Positions 35,869 to 47,249 of a stretch of 64,000 nt of DNA are shown here, in pieces. The stretch comes from Vicia villosa (taxonomy: Eukaryota > Streptophyta > Magnoliopsida > Fabales > Fabaceae). A program made the translations under genes and the position numbers. The notes beneath the pieces are model-generated. The model made no database searches and was not told the origin of the DNA. It saw only the letters and a program-made list of their open reading frames with translations. The stretch lies in the NCBI RefSeq assembly GCF_029867415.1, contig NC_081185.1:38076766-38140765 (forward strand), written 5' to 3'. Every line of letters begins with the position of its first letter. Positions within the stretch are counted from its first letter, which is position 1.

Positions 35869-35879
35869 CATATATATGG
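35869..35879 (-). promoter_or_regulatory. TATA box of element B LTR
   Basis: Minus-strand CCATATATATG, about 1.16 kb into the LTR after removing solo LTR 2. This matches the element P position. Confidence 0.5.
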
Positions 35880-36187
35880 CTGCATTAGGGTTTGTATTGG
35901 GCTTGGTTCTTGCCTTATGAGAAAAATACAATTTCCTTTAGAAATTACCATAAAAAACTTTTTATTTTGGTTTTAATTTTGATCAAATTTCTCTTGCCAT
36001 AATTTTAAACCATATATTTGACATATTGGTTAATTATATTTGATTAGTGTCGCACGCTCGCGAAAAATGTGAACAGAGTCGCCACCAATATATTTATCCC
36101 AAAGCGGGAAAGGAATATCAGAAAACCTGGAATAAAGAAAGGATAAGAGAAGGTCTTTCGACCAGAGATAGGGTACGGGAGTCGGTT

Positions 36188-36219
36188 ACGCAAGGGGAAG
36201 GTATTAGCACCCCTCACGT
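36188..36219 (-). other. Conserved LTR hairpin, solo LTR 2
   Basis: Sense stem ACGTGAGGGG / CCCCTTGCGT, all 10 positions paired (two G-U), loop TGCTAATACCTT. Two positions are C-G and G-C where the nested element has T-A and G-U. Confidence 0.72.
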
Positions 36220-36765
36220 CTGTGGTACTCCACAGGATCCACTTATGTTTGTTCTATTCTAAGGGTGTATAAATATAAAGCTTAATCACTAAGGGAATGC
36301 ATGCAAATGAAAGAAAAGAAACACGGGGAAAATAAGGTTTTTAAATAGTTGTGCTCGCTTAGGCCCCGCGACCTAATGCCTACGTATCCTTTTCAGGAAT
36401 CAGAGCGCCGTAGTTCGGCTCCATATTTTCGTTTGTTTTTGTGTTTTTTAGTGGACGAAGTTACATTCGCACTCCGCTGCTCGACCTCTGGAGTCTTAAG
36501 CTGGGAATGGAGCGGAAATAACGTATCCGATTAGGAGAAAGAATGCCCTGAAGGCGAGAGATAGAATGCCTCGGGGGCAAAAGAGAGAAAAGATTGGTTT
36601 GTGTCTTTTAGGGTAATTCCGTGATGAACAAAACCCAATACAAGGTTTCGCACCACTTCATTACTTTGATTTAGGTCTGAGCCTTTATTAGATGTTTTTA
36701 GATGTTTTGATTGGTGATTTTTAAGGGATTTTAATCTGCGAGTTGAATCACATAGAATGTATGAT

Positions 36766-37005
36766 GTCAAAGAAACAGATTAGGGAATGAATCCCACTCA
36801 TTTCTCTACATGGATAGAGAAACAGATTAGGGAATGAATCCCACTCATTTCTCTAATAATCGAGAAACAGATTAGGGAATGAATCCCACTCATTTCTCTA
36901 GGTAGTGATCGAGAAACAGATTAGGGAATGGATCCCACTCATTTCTCTCTCACTAAGTGTTCGAGAAACAGATTAGGGAATAAATCCCACTCGTTTCTCT
37001 CCCAC
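36766..37005. repeat. Five-copy hairpin repeat in solo LTR 2
   Basis: Units of about 38 bp, GAGAAACAGATTAGGG followed by AATGAATCCCACTC and TTTCTC, separated by spacers of about 5-17 bp. The arms GAGAAA/TTTCTC and GGGA/TCCC are complementary within every unit. Confidence 0.88.
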
Positions 37006-38657
37006 TTTTAATGTGATTCGCCTCTTCCTTTGTTAAGTGTTTTAAAGTTGAAAAGGAAAATAAACAAAACTAGCCTAAGATGAAAACTAGCCTAATATGA
37101 TGGGAACCTTTAATTCCTAATGTTGTCATGGTTTCTACCTAATGGTTAGGAGCAAAAAGCGGCATGAAGATATAAGCATAAGCGGAGATCGAAATTACAA
37201 GTAAGAATACAAGTAAACAAATGATAGCAAATTAGTGTAAAATGGCTAACATAAACACTTGAAAATATGGTACAAGACATGAAAGTGGACGATGCAAAAT
37301 AGTACAAGAAATCGAATTAAAAGGACTATTATTTTTTATGGTTTTTTATGAAACAAAAAGACAAGCATTTAATCAAGCAAGCGAATTAAAAATACAAGCC
37401 TAAACTAATATTTTTATGATCGTTTTTATATGAGAAAAATCATGGTAAAGTCTCAAAATATTAGTGGAAAAAAGTTAGTTTAATTACTAAAAGAAAATAG
37501 CAAAAGAACTAACTAAAATTAAATTCTATAATAATAAAAAATGTGAATTCAAGGGGGGTGCATTGAATTCATATGGTGTGAAGAGTATCAGGCGCGTGGC
37601 CCATCAGGATTCTGGCCCAGGGGGCATTTTTGTACTCGGTTCTAGCAGTCAAAAAACAGTCAACACGGGCCTCAGGGGGGTGAATCAGCAAAAGGCCCAA
37701 GAATTTCGTTTATGGATCCATGGTTATTGTTATTCATTCACAATTAATTATAACAAATAAAGAATTAAATGAAAATAAAAATAAATAGAAAGGGATTAGG
37801 GTTCGGAATTGTTACCTTTGGGGTTCTTCACGAAGCACTCTTCTTTCTCCTTCACGTGCGGCAAAACCGGCGGTCAGACTCTCCCTTTCCTCTTCTCCGA
37901 TCAGGACCACCAAAAGTACCACCGTGACGGTGCTCCGTTCATCGCCATAAACTCCGTCTTCTCAATTCAATCTCTCTTATCTCCCTCGAAATCAATTATG
38001 AATCCGATGCGTTTGTAAACCGCTGAATGTGCCAGTAACATTGACGTGTGGTCGCCGCGCTACAGGTTGGAGGTTATTGCCCGTTGAAGACGAAGATGAT
38101 GATGAGGGTTGATGTTTCCCTTTCCGATGAGGAAGTGATGATTGGAGAGAGATGACCGATGAAGATGAAGATGTGCGATGCGAGATTGATGCAGGTGCGT
38201 TTTTGTTAATCTTCCTTCTCTGATCTTTTTCTTTGGTGTTGGCTTCCTCCTTTCATCTTTTCTATTGCATTTTTTCGCAGAATGAATGGAGAGAGGCTGT
38301 AGAGATTGAGAGAAGTGGTGGAGAGGGCTTGAAGAACGATGGTGGAGACTTTCTGAGAATTTGAGATCAGGGAAGAGAGAAGGTTGAAGAGATGATCGTG
38401 GAAGAGTGAAGAAGAATGATTATGGAGGGATGAATGAAGAAGAGCGAGAGGTGAGGTTCTGGTTATGGTTGTAGAGAGAGTCGAAGGTTGAGAATCAAAG
38501 GATGGTGGAGAATGGTTGGAGGAGTGGTTTGAAGAAGATGAAGTGTGAAGTGAAGAGAAGAGTGGCTGAGAAGTGAAGAATCAAGGGGAGAAGAGAGTGA
38601 TGACTGAAGAAATTGGAAGATAGAAATGGTGGAGGAGCTTTGTGGATGATGGTGACT

Positions 38658-38668
38658 CTAATTTATAG
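38658..38668 (-). promoter_or_regulatory. TATA box of solo LTR 2
   Basis: Minus-strand TCTATAAATTA, followed on the transcript side by a CT-rich stretch (complement of 38,280-38,640), as is common in plant leaders. Confidence 0.4.
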
Positions 38669-39898
38669 AAATTCCCAGGTTAGTTGGCTACTCAATTTTT
38701 TGTTAGAATTTCAGTTACCAATCTGTTAGTTACACAAACAGTTAGGAATTAGTTGGTTACAGGTTGTTACGAATTTGTTAGAAATTGGTTAGAGGAGGTT
38801 ATTTCTGTTATATGCTGTTAGGAGTAGAGGCAGTTAGGATAGTTATGTGGTTATAAGGTTGGTTAGAAGTAAAGATGTGAAGAGACATTAGTTAGGGAAG
38901 TTAGGATTAGGATTGAATGGTATGGATGTTAAGTGCTGAATGTTTATGGTTGTGAATATGGGACTGTTTTCTTTATGGTATGCTATTTGGTTTGGGTTTT
39001 GGATGCTGACTTGTTAGATCTTGGTGGTTTAATTAATGGTTTGAACTGGTTTATGTAAATACAGGTATACTTTGAAATGGGGCTGAACCGGCACAGTTGG
39101 TTTAATAGTCGTCAAGACATGAATTTACTCGATCATGGGGGTTAAGTGGTAACACAATGGCGGTGAGGAGATTGAAGCTTCAAGAGTTTTCTGTGAATGA
39201 CTTTTGGTGTAATATGCGACAAAGTTTGGATTTATTTTGTAATGAATGGGTTTTAGAAATGATGTAATGGCTTTTGTAATTGTAAATGGAATGGTTATTT
39301 GTAATGATATGGACCTTGAATAATGTTGCCTTGTGATTCATAGATGGACCTTCAAATAAATGTATAATTAGGTACTCGAGAATGGGCATTTGATCCTTGG
39401 ATTCTTTATGTAATGTTGCTTGTTTAACTTCATGGATATTTTTGAGCTTGAAATATAACGCGGGCTTTTCTCTTCACATTCAAATAGAATTTGAATAATT
39501 TCTTTTCCAAACTATGGCCCAAAATAAATCATTCCTTAAGCAAGCAATATAAGAAACTCAATCTCAAGAGGCTTGTCATAAATTAACATCTTTATCCAAA
39601 TGAATATTGTACCGTAATTTATAACTCAAACAGTGAACCAAATAATTATATCCAAATTCCCTAAGAAAGATCCTCTTGATTAATAAATGAATAGTGAAGT
39701 AAACCTGATCCAATTGATTTCAGTAAAAACTTTGGTGAATGCAATCATAAGGAAATAAACCCTGATTCTCGATCTTTTGATTATGTATCCAATGAATGTG
39801 TGTTGCGTAAAATGACCTAATGGAAAGATGCATATGAATGTGAAACTTAGCCAGTTAGGAATAAATTATATGGGCAAATTTTGGGGTGCAACAATTAG

Positions 39899-40885
39899 AA
39901 AAACCAATTTTGATTTAAAACAAATTATTCTAAGTTTATATGATTTATTAATATTCAAAATGAATTATAATTCAAATAAATAAAAATAAATATTATAAAA
40001 ATATAATAATTACTTAGAGATGATTTAAAAGTCCTATGGATATGTTTGGAATCAAAATTCTAGGCCCATTAACCAAAAATCCAAGTTTTGTTCAATTAGA
40101 GTTTCATGCATCCCTTGAAAACTGCTCAATTTTAACCATGCGTATTTCTCTCAATTTTAACCCTATGGAGGTGTTCTTTATCATTTTAGAAAGCCCAAAG
40201 TTTCCTCTAAATTACCCTTTTTGTTTCATCTCGATTGAAGCTTCCATGTTCAAGTTATGAGCTTTGACTCAAAAGGTGTTTTTATTGACTTTCGAAAGGA
40301 CCTGTAATGTTTTTGTCTATATCTCCCAAATGGTGCATTTCTTGATTTTGGGCCTAACATCAAAGTTGTAGAGGATGAAATTTCCTTGATAATAGGCCTT
40401 GGTTGGAGAATTTCTGACAAACCATGCGAAAGTTATGACCGGTCAAAGTTGAGTTGACTTTCTCCTATAGAAAACCCTAATTTGAACCTTTGCATTTGTT
40501 CATTTCTGAGTTTTTATTGATGGATCATGATCATCCTTTGATCAAGTGATGGATATAATCTCACATACTTGATGTTGACCAAAAATCTCGAAGTTTGACT
40601 GTATTTTGACTATGGTTGACTTTTAGGTCAGCATAGTCGATTATTGATCATCTGAGCCATTGGGTGCACAATCCTTGGAATAGAAGCTTGATAATTGACA
40701 TAGAGATACCTTTAGACATATGAGACACCTTGAGATCCATTTGAGGCTTTCGAGATTCAAAATCTTTTGATAAATTGCAAACCCTAGTTTAGGAGGTCCT
40801 CGATTAGGAGAATGTCGTCTGAATAAACCCTTGAACCTTGAGTTATTGAAGATGAAAAGAGGAGGGCAAATTTTGGGGTATGACA
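39899..40885 (-). repeat. 3' LTR of element B, proximal (U3) part
   Basis: Continues the LTR interrupted by solo LTR 2. Holds W-box clusters at 40,572-40,635 (four TTGAC(C/T) motifs) and 40,437-40,462, at the same offsets as in element P. A short ORF at 40,641-40,913 is a by-product. Confidence 0.82.
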
Positions 40886-40898
40886 GCTGCCCCTGTTC
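40886..40898 (-). other. Polypurine tract of element B
   Basis: Minus-strand GAACAGGGGCAGC directly next to the LTR start TGTCATACC. The same tract is in elements P and C. Confidence 0.8.
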
Positions 40899-41399
40899 AA
40901 TCTTCTTAAACATGAAGAGTCAGATAGGCACGTCTGCCTATCGTGATCTAAAGGTAGAAGATGATTGGACACTGAAATGCCCTGAAATTTGCATTTGTTC
41001 AGGAAAAAGTTATGTGGGGGATGGGCTTAAAGATGCCACCCAAGGTAAACACCATTTTTCAGCATGCGAAGCGAATGCTTTCGAAAAAAACCACTTGCTT
41101 TGATTGTAGTATGGCCTAAAAAGGCAACCTGAATTTTATGCAATGTTATGATGCATGCGATGTATGATGCAGCGAGCTTCTCAAAATAAATGAGAGCGGC
41201 GTATGTATATGCATTATGTATGAATGAGGTATGTTAGTTGAATGATGCATGATTGTTAGTTATGCTAGTATGTTAGTAACTTTGGAAAAGAAAAATAAAA
41301 CCTTGTTTGTTATTGATGATGTTTTGGAGAAGATCACTGCCGAGGGACCAACGTGATAAACCCAATCGAAGAATCGTTTGAAAAACCTTGTGCTCGAGT

Positions 41400-42370
41400 G
41401 TGAGAGAAAAGAGTCGTCCCGCTAAAGCCTGAGTCTTACATAGCAAGGACTCGCAGTTTGTTGTAGAAGATAGTTAACTTGCTATGTCACTAGCAAGCTT
41501 TCGTAGTTTGTGAACCCCACTTACTATAGTTCTAGTAAGTTTCCGTAGTTTGTCAATCCCACTTACTATAGTTCTAGTAAGTTTCCGTAGTTTTGTGAAC
41601 CCCAAAAGGATCACTTGCTATAGCTCTAGCAAGCTCTCTTGCACCAATAGGATTACTTGTCATAGTTCTGACAAGCTCACCTGCACCATTTGGATCATCT
41701 GTCCTTGTTCGGACAAATTTCACCTACACCATTTGGATCATTTGTCCTGGCTCGGATAAATTTCACCTGCACCATTTTGGATCATCCGTCCTTGTTCGGA
41801 CAAATTTCTCCTACACCATTTGGATCATTTGCCCTGGTTCGGACAAATTTCACCTACACCATTTGGATCATTTGCCCTGGTTCGGAAAAATTTCTCCTAC
41901 ACCATTTGGATCATTTGCCCTGGTTCGGACAAATTTCACCTACACCATTTGGATCATTTGCCCTGGTTCGGACAAATTTCACCTACACCATTTGGATCAT
42001 TTGCCCTGGTTCGGACAAATTTCACCTGCACCATTTGGATCATTTGCCCTGGTTCGGACAAATTTCACCTACACCATTTGGATCATTTGCCCTGGTTCGG
42101 ACAAATTTCACCTACACCATTTGGATCACTTGCCCTGGTTCGGACGAGTTCACCTGCACCATTAGGAGTCACTTGCCCTTGATCGGACAAGCCTACCTGC
42201 ACCATTAGGGATTATTTGCTATAATTCTAGCAAACTTACCTGTATCAAAGGAATTACCTGCCATGGTTCTAACAAGTGTACCTGCGTAAGATGAATCATT
42301 TGTTATAGTTTTAGCAAACTTACCTTCATGAAAAAGATTCACTTGCTATAGCGCTAGCAAGTTTATCCGT
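41400..42370. repeat. 43-bp hairpin array (element B)
   Basis: About eleven regular 43-bp monomers (41,684-42,160) flanked by diverged monomers. Inverted-repeat arms around a six-base loop vary in step: CTTACTA/TAGTAAG (about 41,540), CTTGTCA/TGACAAG (about 41,658), TTTGTCC/GGACAAA, CTTGCTA/TAGCAAG (about 42,341). The monomers have open frames in all three forward phases, which are not genes. Confidence 0.88.
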
Positions 42371-42396
42371 ATAAAATCCTTGACGGTATCCTATCG

Positions 42397-42617
42397 CAAC
42401 ACGAGGGTTGGAAACTCACGACTCGAGGGTCGGAAAACACCTATCACAACACGAGGGTTGGAAATTCACGACACGTGGGTCGGAAAACACACCTATCACA
42501 ACACGAGGGTTGGACACTCACGACACGTGGGTCGGAAAACAAATCTATCACAACACGAGGGTTGGACACTCATGACACGTGGGTCGGAAAGCAAATCAAT
42601 CACAACACGAGGGTTGG
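42397..42617. repeat. About 50-bp tandem array (element B)
   Basis: Five copies of the CAACACGAGGGTTGGA unit, the counterpart of 4,977-5,195. Confidence 0.88.
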
Positions 42618-42849
42618 AAATTGGGCTTTTGTAGTATGTGAATGCATTAGATGTTATGCATATGCTAATGCGTATGTATGTATGCTGATGTAATCCCGAG
42701 ATTTTATCCCCTTAAACCCATTGAATTTGTTTAATCCATGCTTGCACCTATACCATGACTATGATTATGCTGGCTTGCTAATGTTTATGTATGTGGATAA
42801 TGCTTATGCTTATGTATATGTTGGCTGATGTAACGAATGGAACGAAGTA

Positions 42850-43160
42850 ATGTCTTCTATAAGACTACCTAAAAAGGTTTCCGGAATGGATATGAATATT
42901 TGTCTTAAAGAAGACTACCTGAAAAGGTTCTCAGCAACGAATGAGGAATGTCTTTAAAGACGTCTACCTGAAAAGGCTGAAAGATGTCTTTAAGAAGGAC
43001 TACCTAAAAAGGTTCTTAGCAAAGATAGAAATTTGTCTTAAAGAAGACCACCTGAGAAGATTCCTAGAAAGGATCGTGTGATTTGTCTTAGAGAAGACTA
43101 CCTGAAAAGGTTCCTAGAAAATATCGTGAGATTTGGCTTAAAGAAGACTTCCTAAAAAGG
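42850..43160. repeat. Degenerate GTCTT...AAGAC array (element B)
   Basis: Counterpart of 5,430-5,740, with the same short inverted repeats. Confidence 0.8.
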
Positions 43161-44590
43161 TATGGTGTAATGTGTTGACCACTGTATGTAATGCATGACT
43201 TATGTATATTTGCATGATGCTCCAATGATAGGTTGTTGACAACCAAAGCGTATATAGCTTGCTGGAGTTGTATGTTTGTTTGATGCTATCCCGACTTCCC
43301 AATATCTCCTTTTTAATTTTGAAGATCGTAGTTAGGAGGAAGATGTGTTCGAGGTTGTAAAGTGTGAGAACGCCTTTTCCTTTTGTTATGCGCCTTGCCC
43401 CAATTTGACTCTTTGAAATACTCCATGCCTTTAACCTTTTGAGGTTCTCCACGCTTTTAACCCTTTGAGTTGTTTACCTTATGGATTTGATATCCAATGC
43501 CCCAATGTTTAGTGGAAAAAGAGGCCTATGATTTCCAAGCCCTGAGGGAAGTGCCCCGAGAAATTACCTTGTCATATTGTCATACCCCAAAATTTGCCCA
43601 CATTATTTCTCCTATTCAAGTTTCAAATCCATATGCAAAGCTCCTATACAAATTCTCCTATACAAAGTTCTGAACTAAGGGTTTGGTTCTTTCAAGGGAA
43701 AATCACTGAATCAATGGCTCAAGGTGGTTCCATAGGGTCAGCAACATCCTCTTAACCCTGAAATCATCATTTGATCAAGGGTTGATCATGATGATACAAG
43801 GAAAGATCAGAAGAGTCAAAAGTCAAGAGTTACTATTTTGGGCATGAACTGAAAAAAGTCAATCAAACTTTGAAAATTCACCAAATATTCATACTTCATC
43901 AGAAAAATTCCCACTAAATCTCATTGTAAAGGGAATTCATTCCTCTATCCAAGGGTCCAAGAATCAAAGCTTATAGGTCAATGGTTTAAGAGATATGGCT
44001 TCATACATTACAGGTCATTCTAAAAGACCGCAAAAAGGCATTTTTTTTCTCAAAAGCTCATAACTTGGACATGGCAGACTCAATCGAGGTGAAACCAAAA
44101 GGAGCTTTTAGAGGACTCTTTAAGCTTTCTAAAAAGTCCTATACCATTTCCATGTGATAAAAATTGAAGGATATACGAGGCTTAAAAGTTGGTCAATTCT
44201 CAAGAAAAACTCAAAAAACCTAATTGCACAATTTGGTGTTTTTGGACTAATGGGCCTAAAGAATGGATCCTAAACATGTTTATAGGCTTTATAAATGACC
44301 TTAAATTAATTATTTTATTTTTATCACATTTATTTTATTTATTTGAATTTAAGTTCATTTAAATATTAATAAATCATGCAAAATATAAAATAATTAGTTT
44401 TAATCAAAGATTTGATCAATTTTAATCAATCAAGATGGTCCAAATAATCACATGGGAAAGTCTAAATTCGTGAAAAACATCATGGAAAAGATATCATGCA
44501 AGTTTGGAAAGATTTAGAATGAATTTAGAATCAAATATTTTCTTTTCCAATAACTCAAGGACCAAGCCCATTCATGACCTAATTCTCACA

Positions 44591-44599
44591 CATAAATAC
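44591..44599 (+). promoter_or_regulatory. TATA-like box of element C 5' LTR
   Basis: CATAAATAC about 1.01 kb into the LTR, at a place equivalent to the TATA of elements P and B. The 3' LTR copy is at 53,458. Confidence 0.4.
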
Positions 44600-45400
44600 A
44601 CTCCACAATATCAAAATGAGGGGAGGACGAAAATTAGGAGAAAAAGCTCTGCCACAAAAGCCTTTTCCGAGTTTCAAAGATCAAAGAAAATAGGGCACGA
44701 ATCATAATCTTCTCCAGCAAGTTTCAACAGCTCTTAAGCATTCTATCTTGTCCATGAGTCTTCCAGGAACGCAACTCAACCATTAATGAAGCCCTAAGCG
44801 TACCAGAACGTGCCCCTCGAACTCCACCGGTTGGGTAACGTTTTTGAAATTCGAATTTATAATTCACACGTTTTTGATCGATGCCATGTGCTTATATTTG
44901 TTTGTATTGATGCTTAGAACATTTTAGTACTATCGCTTGCGAGTTTTGACGCAGGAGTAAGGTATTGCCATCGTTAGGGCAACTCGGTTGTCTCTTTCGA
45001 AACTTACTCTACAGGTTTTTTCAGGGCAATTGGGCACCACCATCGGATTCACGGACCCCAAATTAGGGGGGTAGGGTAGTTTTGGTTCTTTTATTTTTGC
45101 TATTTTTCAGGCTGCAAAAAACACACCATCGGAGAAGATGGTGGTTTCAACCATTCACGGCGGCGTTGACCGGCCTGAAGATGGCGTGGCACGAAGGAGA
45201 CCTGTGGTTGGTCCATTCAAAGTCCATGAACGCGCGCGCAGTAACCTGATTGGCTGGTCAACGAGTCAGATTCTCTCACCAATTCTGGTTGGTCAGTCAA
45301 TAGTCCATGGGGCCCACGTCTGAGTTGAATTTGAAGCTGACGGTCAGGTTATGTTTTCTTATTTATTCGTTTTTGTCTGTTTAGTTATCAAACTAAACAT

Positions 45401-45469
45401 GCAGCGCACTTGGTAAAGAATGCTAATCCTCATCCTCAAAGACCTGGGTTCGAACCACCCAGGCGTTTT
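45401..45469 (+). other. tRNA-like segment in 5' LTR of element C
   Basis: A-box-like GCAGCGCACTTGGTAAAG, B-box and T-arm CTGGGTTCGAACCACCCAG (45,444-45,462) and a T4 run (45,466-45,469). The spacing fits a tRNA-derived Pol III unit; acceptor-stem pairing is not evident. Confidence 0.55.
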
Positions 45470-47065
45470 GTTGTTTTTACATATTTCTTTGTTCTCAGAT
45501 CATGTGCGAGTATGCTATAGGCCTCTATGGTGCGCCTTCGATCATCAGCAGCTAGATTCCTCCGTGACCTTAATCCAACGGCCACAAGAGCGCATGCACA
45601 CCGTGGTACCTCAGCCATGCACCACACTGGATCAAAGCTAAGTAATTTTTAATTAATTATTTATCCTTTTATTACATTTTTTTATTATTTATTTTCTTTT
45701 CCTTTCTACCTTATTTATATTAATAAAATTATCTTAATTAAATATTTTATTTATTAAAATGACTATTTAACTTATTTAATCGAACGTTCGATTATTTTTT
45801 ATGATATATATTAATTTAGTCACTTTACATGTTTAACCCATGACTTTAAACCCTGATTTTATTTTAACATGGTAACTAATCACTGTATTAACTGTTGAAC
45901 CCTAAATAAGGGTTTACGAAGAAAATGCCCTACACTAAAAACCTTTTCTTTCCGCATTCCTTTTCAGGATTAATCAAAAATCTTCCGACTACGCGCCACG
46001 CCCTTCATAAAGCTAAGTTTTCTAATTTTTTCTGTTTAAATATTATTTTATTTTTATTTTATTTTATTTTGTTTTGCCTTTTAATAGGGTTTGCCTCGAA
46101 TAGTCAATACACTCACTGCTTTCTTTTTTTTCTGTCAACTCCTTAATGGTCAGAGTCAATGCTTCAGCCTTCAAGGCAAACCTCTGCCCATCAACTTTCA
46201 TCAATCGAAGCTAAAGGTTTGTCAAGTTGCCAAAGCTACGAATGTTGGTAACCCTAAATTCTATCTCAGTTATTACTTATGTCAAACCCTATTAAGGGAT
46301 CCGCTGGTTTCATTGTTCCCTTCCCCATATTATTATGTAATTGTTCCCTGGTTGTATTGTGTGGCCTTGAAGGCACTTAAAACTGTTATATTATTTTACT
46401 GCGTGGTTAGTAATATAGGGAGTGACAAGATTAATTAATCAAACGTTAGATCACTAACTATAAGATAAATATTATCTGAACATAACCACATGATTGGTAC
46501 ACACACTCACCTTTAGGGTAACCTCTTCTGTTGCCTTGTTGCCTGTTGCCTCTAATTGTACTAATAGTCAAAGTCCCTCAATTCCGAGGATACCTAAAGC
46601 AAAACAACTGTTGCCCTAAGTTCATTATCATCAATCTTGTCCCTCGATGTTGCCTTATAAAATGATTGTCCCAAATTGCTAAGGTATCCTCGCATGATGC
46701 CTAAGAAAATCAAATGACTATTATATCCTTCCCTTAGACTACCTGCCTTCTTTATGGCATGGGACAGTCTTATGGCGAATGATTATTCTCGATGACCCTT
46801 CACATCCAATTGAAAGACTTCCTGCCTTCTCATGGTATGGATAGATCCTTTCGTCTGAAAAGCTAAAAGAACGTTTTTTTCAAACTTAGGGTAGTTGCTA
46901 CTAATTGCTTGCTCTAAAATTCAAACTCTTTTCCCACTCTTTTCAAATCAAATTCAAAAAGACTACGCTTATTTACAAGCTAAAGTTCTTCTTCGAAAAT
47001 CTTTTCAAACAAATCAAACATTTTCAAAGTGAGCTAAGCAATTAAGAGCCCATGGATAACCATGG

Positions 47066-47098
47066 ATGCAAAGGGTGCCTTACACCTTCCCTTTGCAT
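47066..47098 (+). other. Conserved LTR hairpin, element C 5' LTR
   Basis: Perfect stem ATGCAAAGGG / CCCTTTGCAT, loop TGCCTTACACCTT, as in element P. It lies about 150 nt upstream of the PBS in the leader. Confidence 0.75.
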
Positions 47099-47187
47099 AA
47101 ATTACCCCCCGAACTCAGATTTCTTTAAAAGGTTTTTTTCTGTTTCTTTTAGCCTTTCTGAATTTGTTTGGATAAAATAAAAGTCGG

Positions 47188-47197
47188 TGGCGACTCT
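47188..47197 (+). other. PBS-like decamer inside the LTR (element C)
   Basis: TGGCGACTCT repeats the first ten bases of the PBS (47,250-47,259), 62 nt upstream of it and inside the LTR. The decamer occurs in every Ogre-like LTR here: 4,329; 56,061 (+); and on the minus strand 6,602, 19,862, 28,552, 33,413, 33,957, 36,075, 60,160 (leftmost base). Confidence 0.85.
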
Positions 47198-47249
47198 TGC
47201 TTAACCGCGACATTTCGATTATAAAAGTCAGTTCACCGTATTACAGAAC

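Larger units (their letters stand above)
33927..36047 (-). repeat. 3' LTR of element B, distal part
   Basis: Together with 39,899-40,885 it forms an LTR of about 3.1 kb that starts TGTCATACCCCAAAATTTGC on the minus strand and ends GGTTGCTACA. Contains the hairpin (34,032-34,064), PBS-like decamer (33,957-33,966), tRNA-like segment (35,038-35,120) and TATA (35,869-35,879). Confidence 0.85.
36048..39893 (-). mobile_element. Solo LTR 2 of an Ogre-like element (3.85 kb)
   Basis: On the minus strand begins TGTTGCACCCCAAAATTTGC and ends in ...GCGACA. Flanked by target duplication ATTAG (36,043-36,047 and 39,894-39,898) and inserted into the element B LTR. No internal region is present. It contains the hairpin (36,188-36,219), PBS-like decamer (36,075-36,084), a five-copy hairpin array (36,766-37,005) and TATA (about 38,664). 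Its terminal region resembles the nested element's LTR, so the two are probably sister families. Confidence 0.9.
40886..43577 (-). other. Element B 3' untranslated region
   Basis: Non-coding. Holds three tandem arrays (41,400-42,370; 42,397-42,617; 42,850-43,160) matching those of element A, plus repeated ATG-rich simple sequence (42,640-42,830). Ends at the element C insertion point. Confidence 0.8.
43578..47245 (+). repeat. 5' LTR of element C
   Basis: TGTCATACCCCAAAATTTGC...GTATTACA. Contains TATA (about 44,591), tRNA-like segment (45,401-45,469), AT-rich stretch, hairpin (47,066-47,098) and PBS-like decamer (47,188-47,197). Two ORFs of 61-73 codons around 45.1-45.6 kb recur in the other LTR and look non-coding. 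Confidence 0.94.

Noticed and set aside
45401..45469. Functional tRNA gene
   Set aside because: A- and B-box-like sequences and a T-run are present, but acceptor-stem and anticodon-stem pairing are not convincing. Reported as a tRNA-like segment instead.
45138..45641. Small genes of 61-73 codons (also 54,005-54,508)
   Set aside because: Identical because they lie in the two young LTRs of element C; they overlap the tRNA-like segment on both strands and show no protein features.
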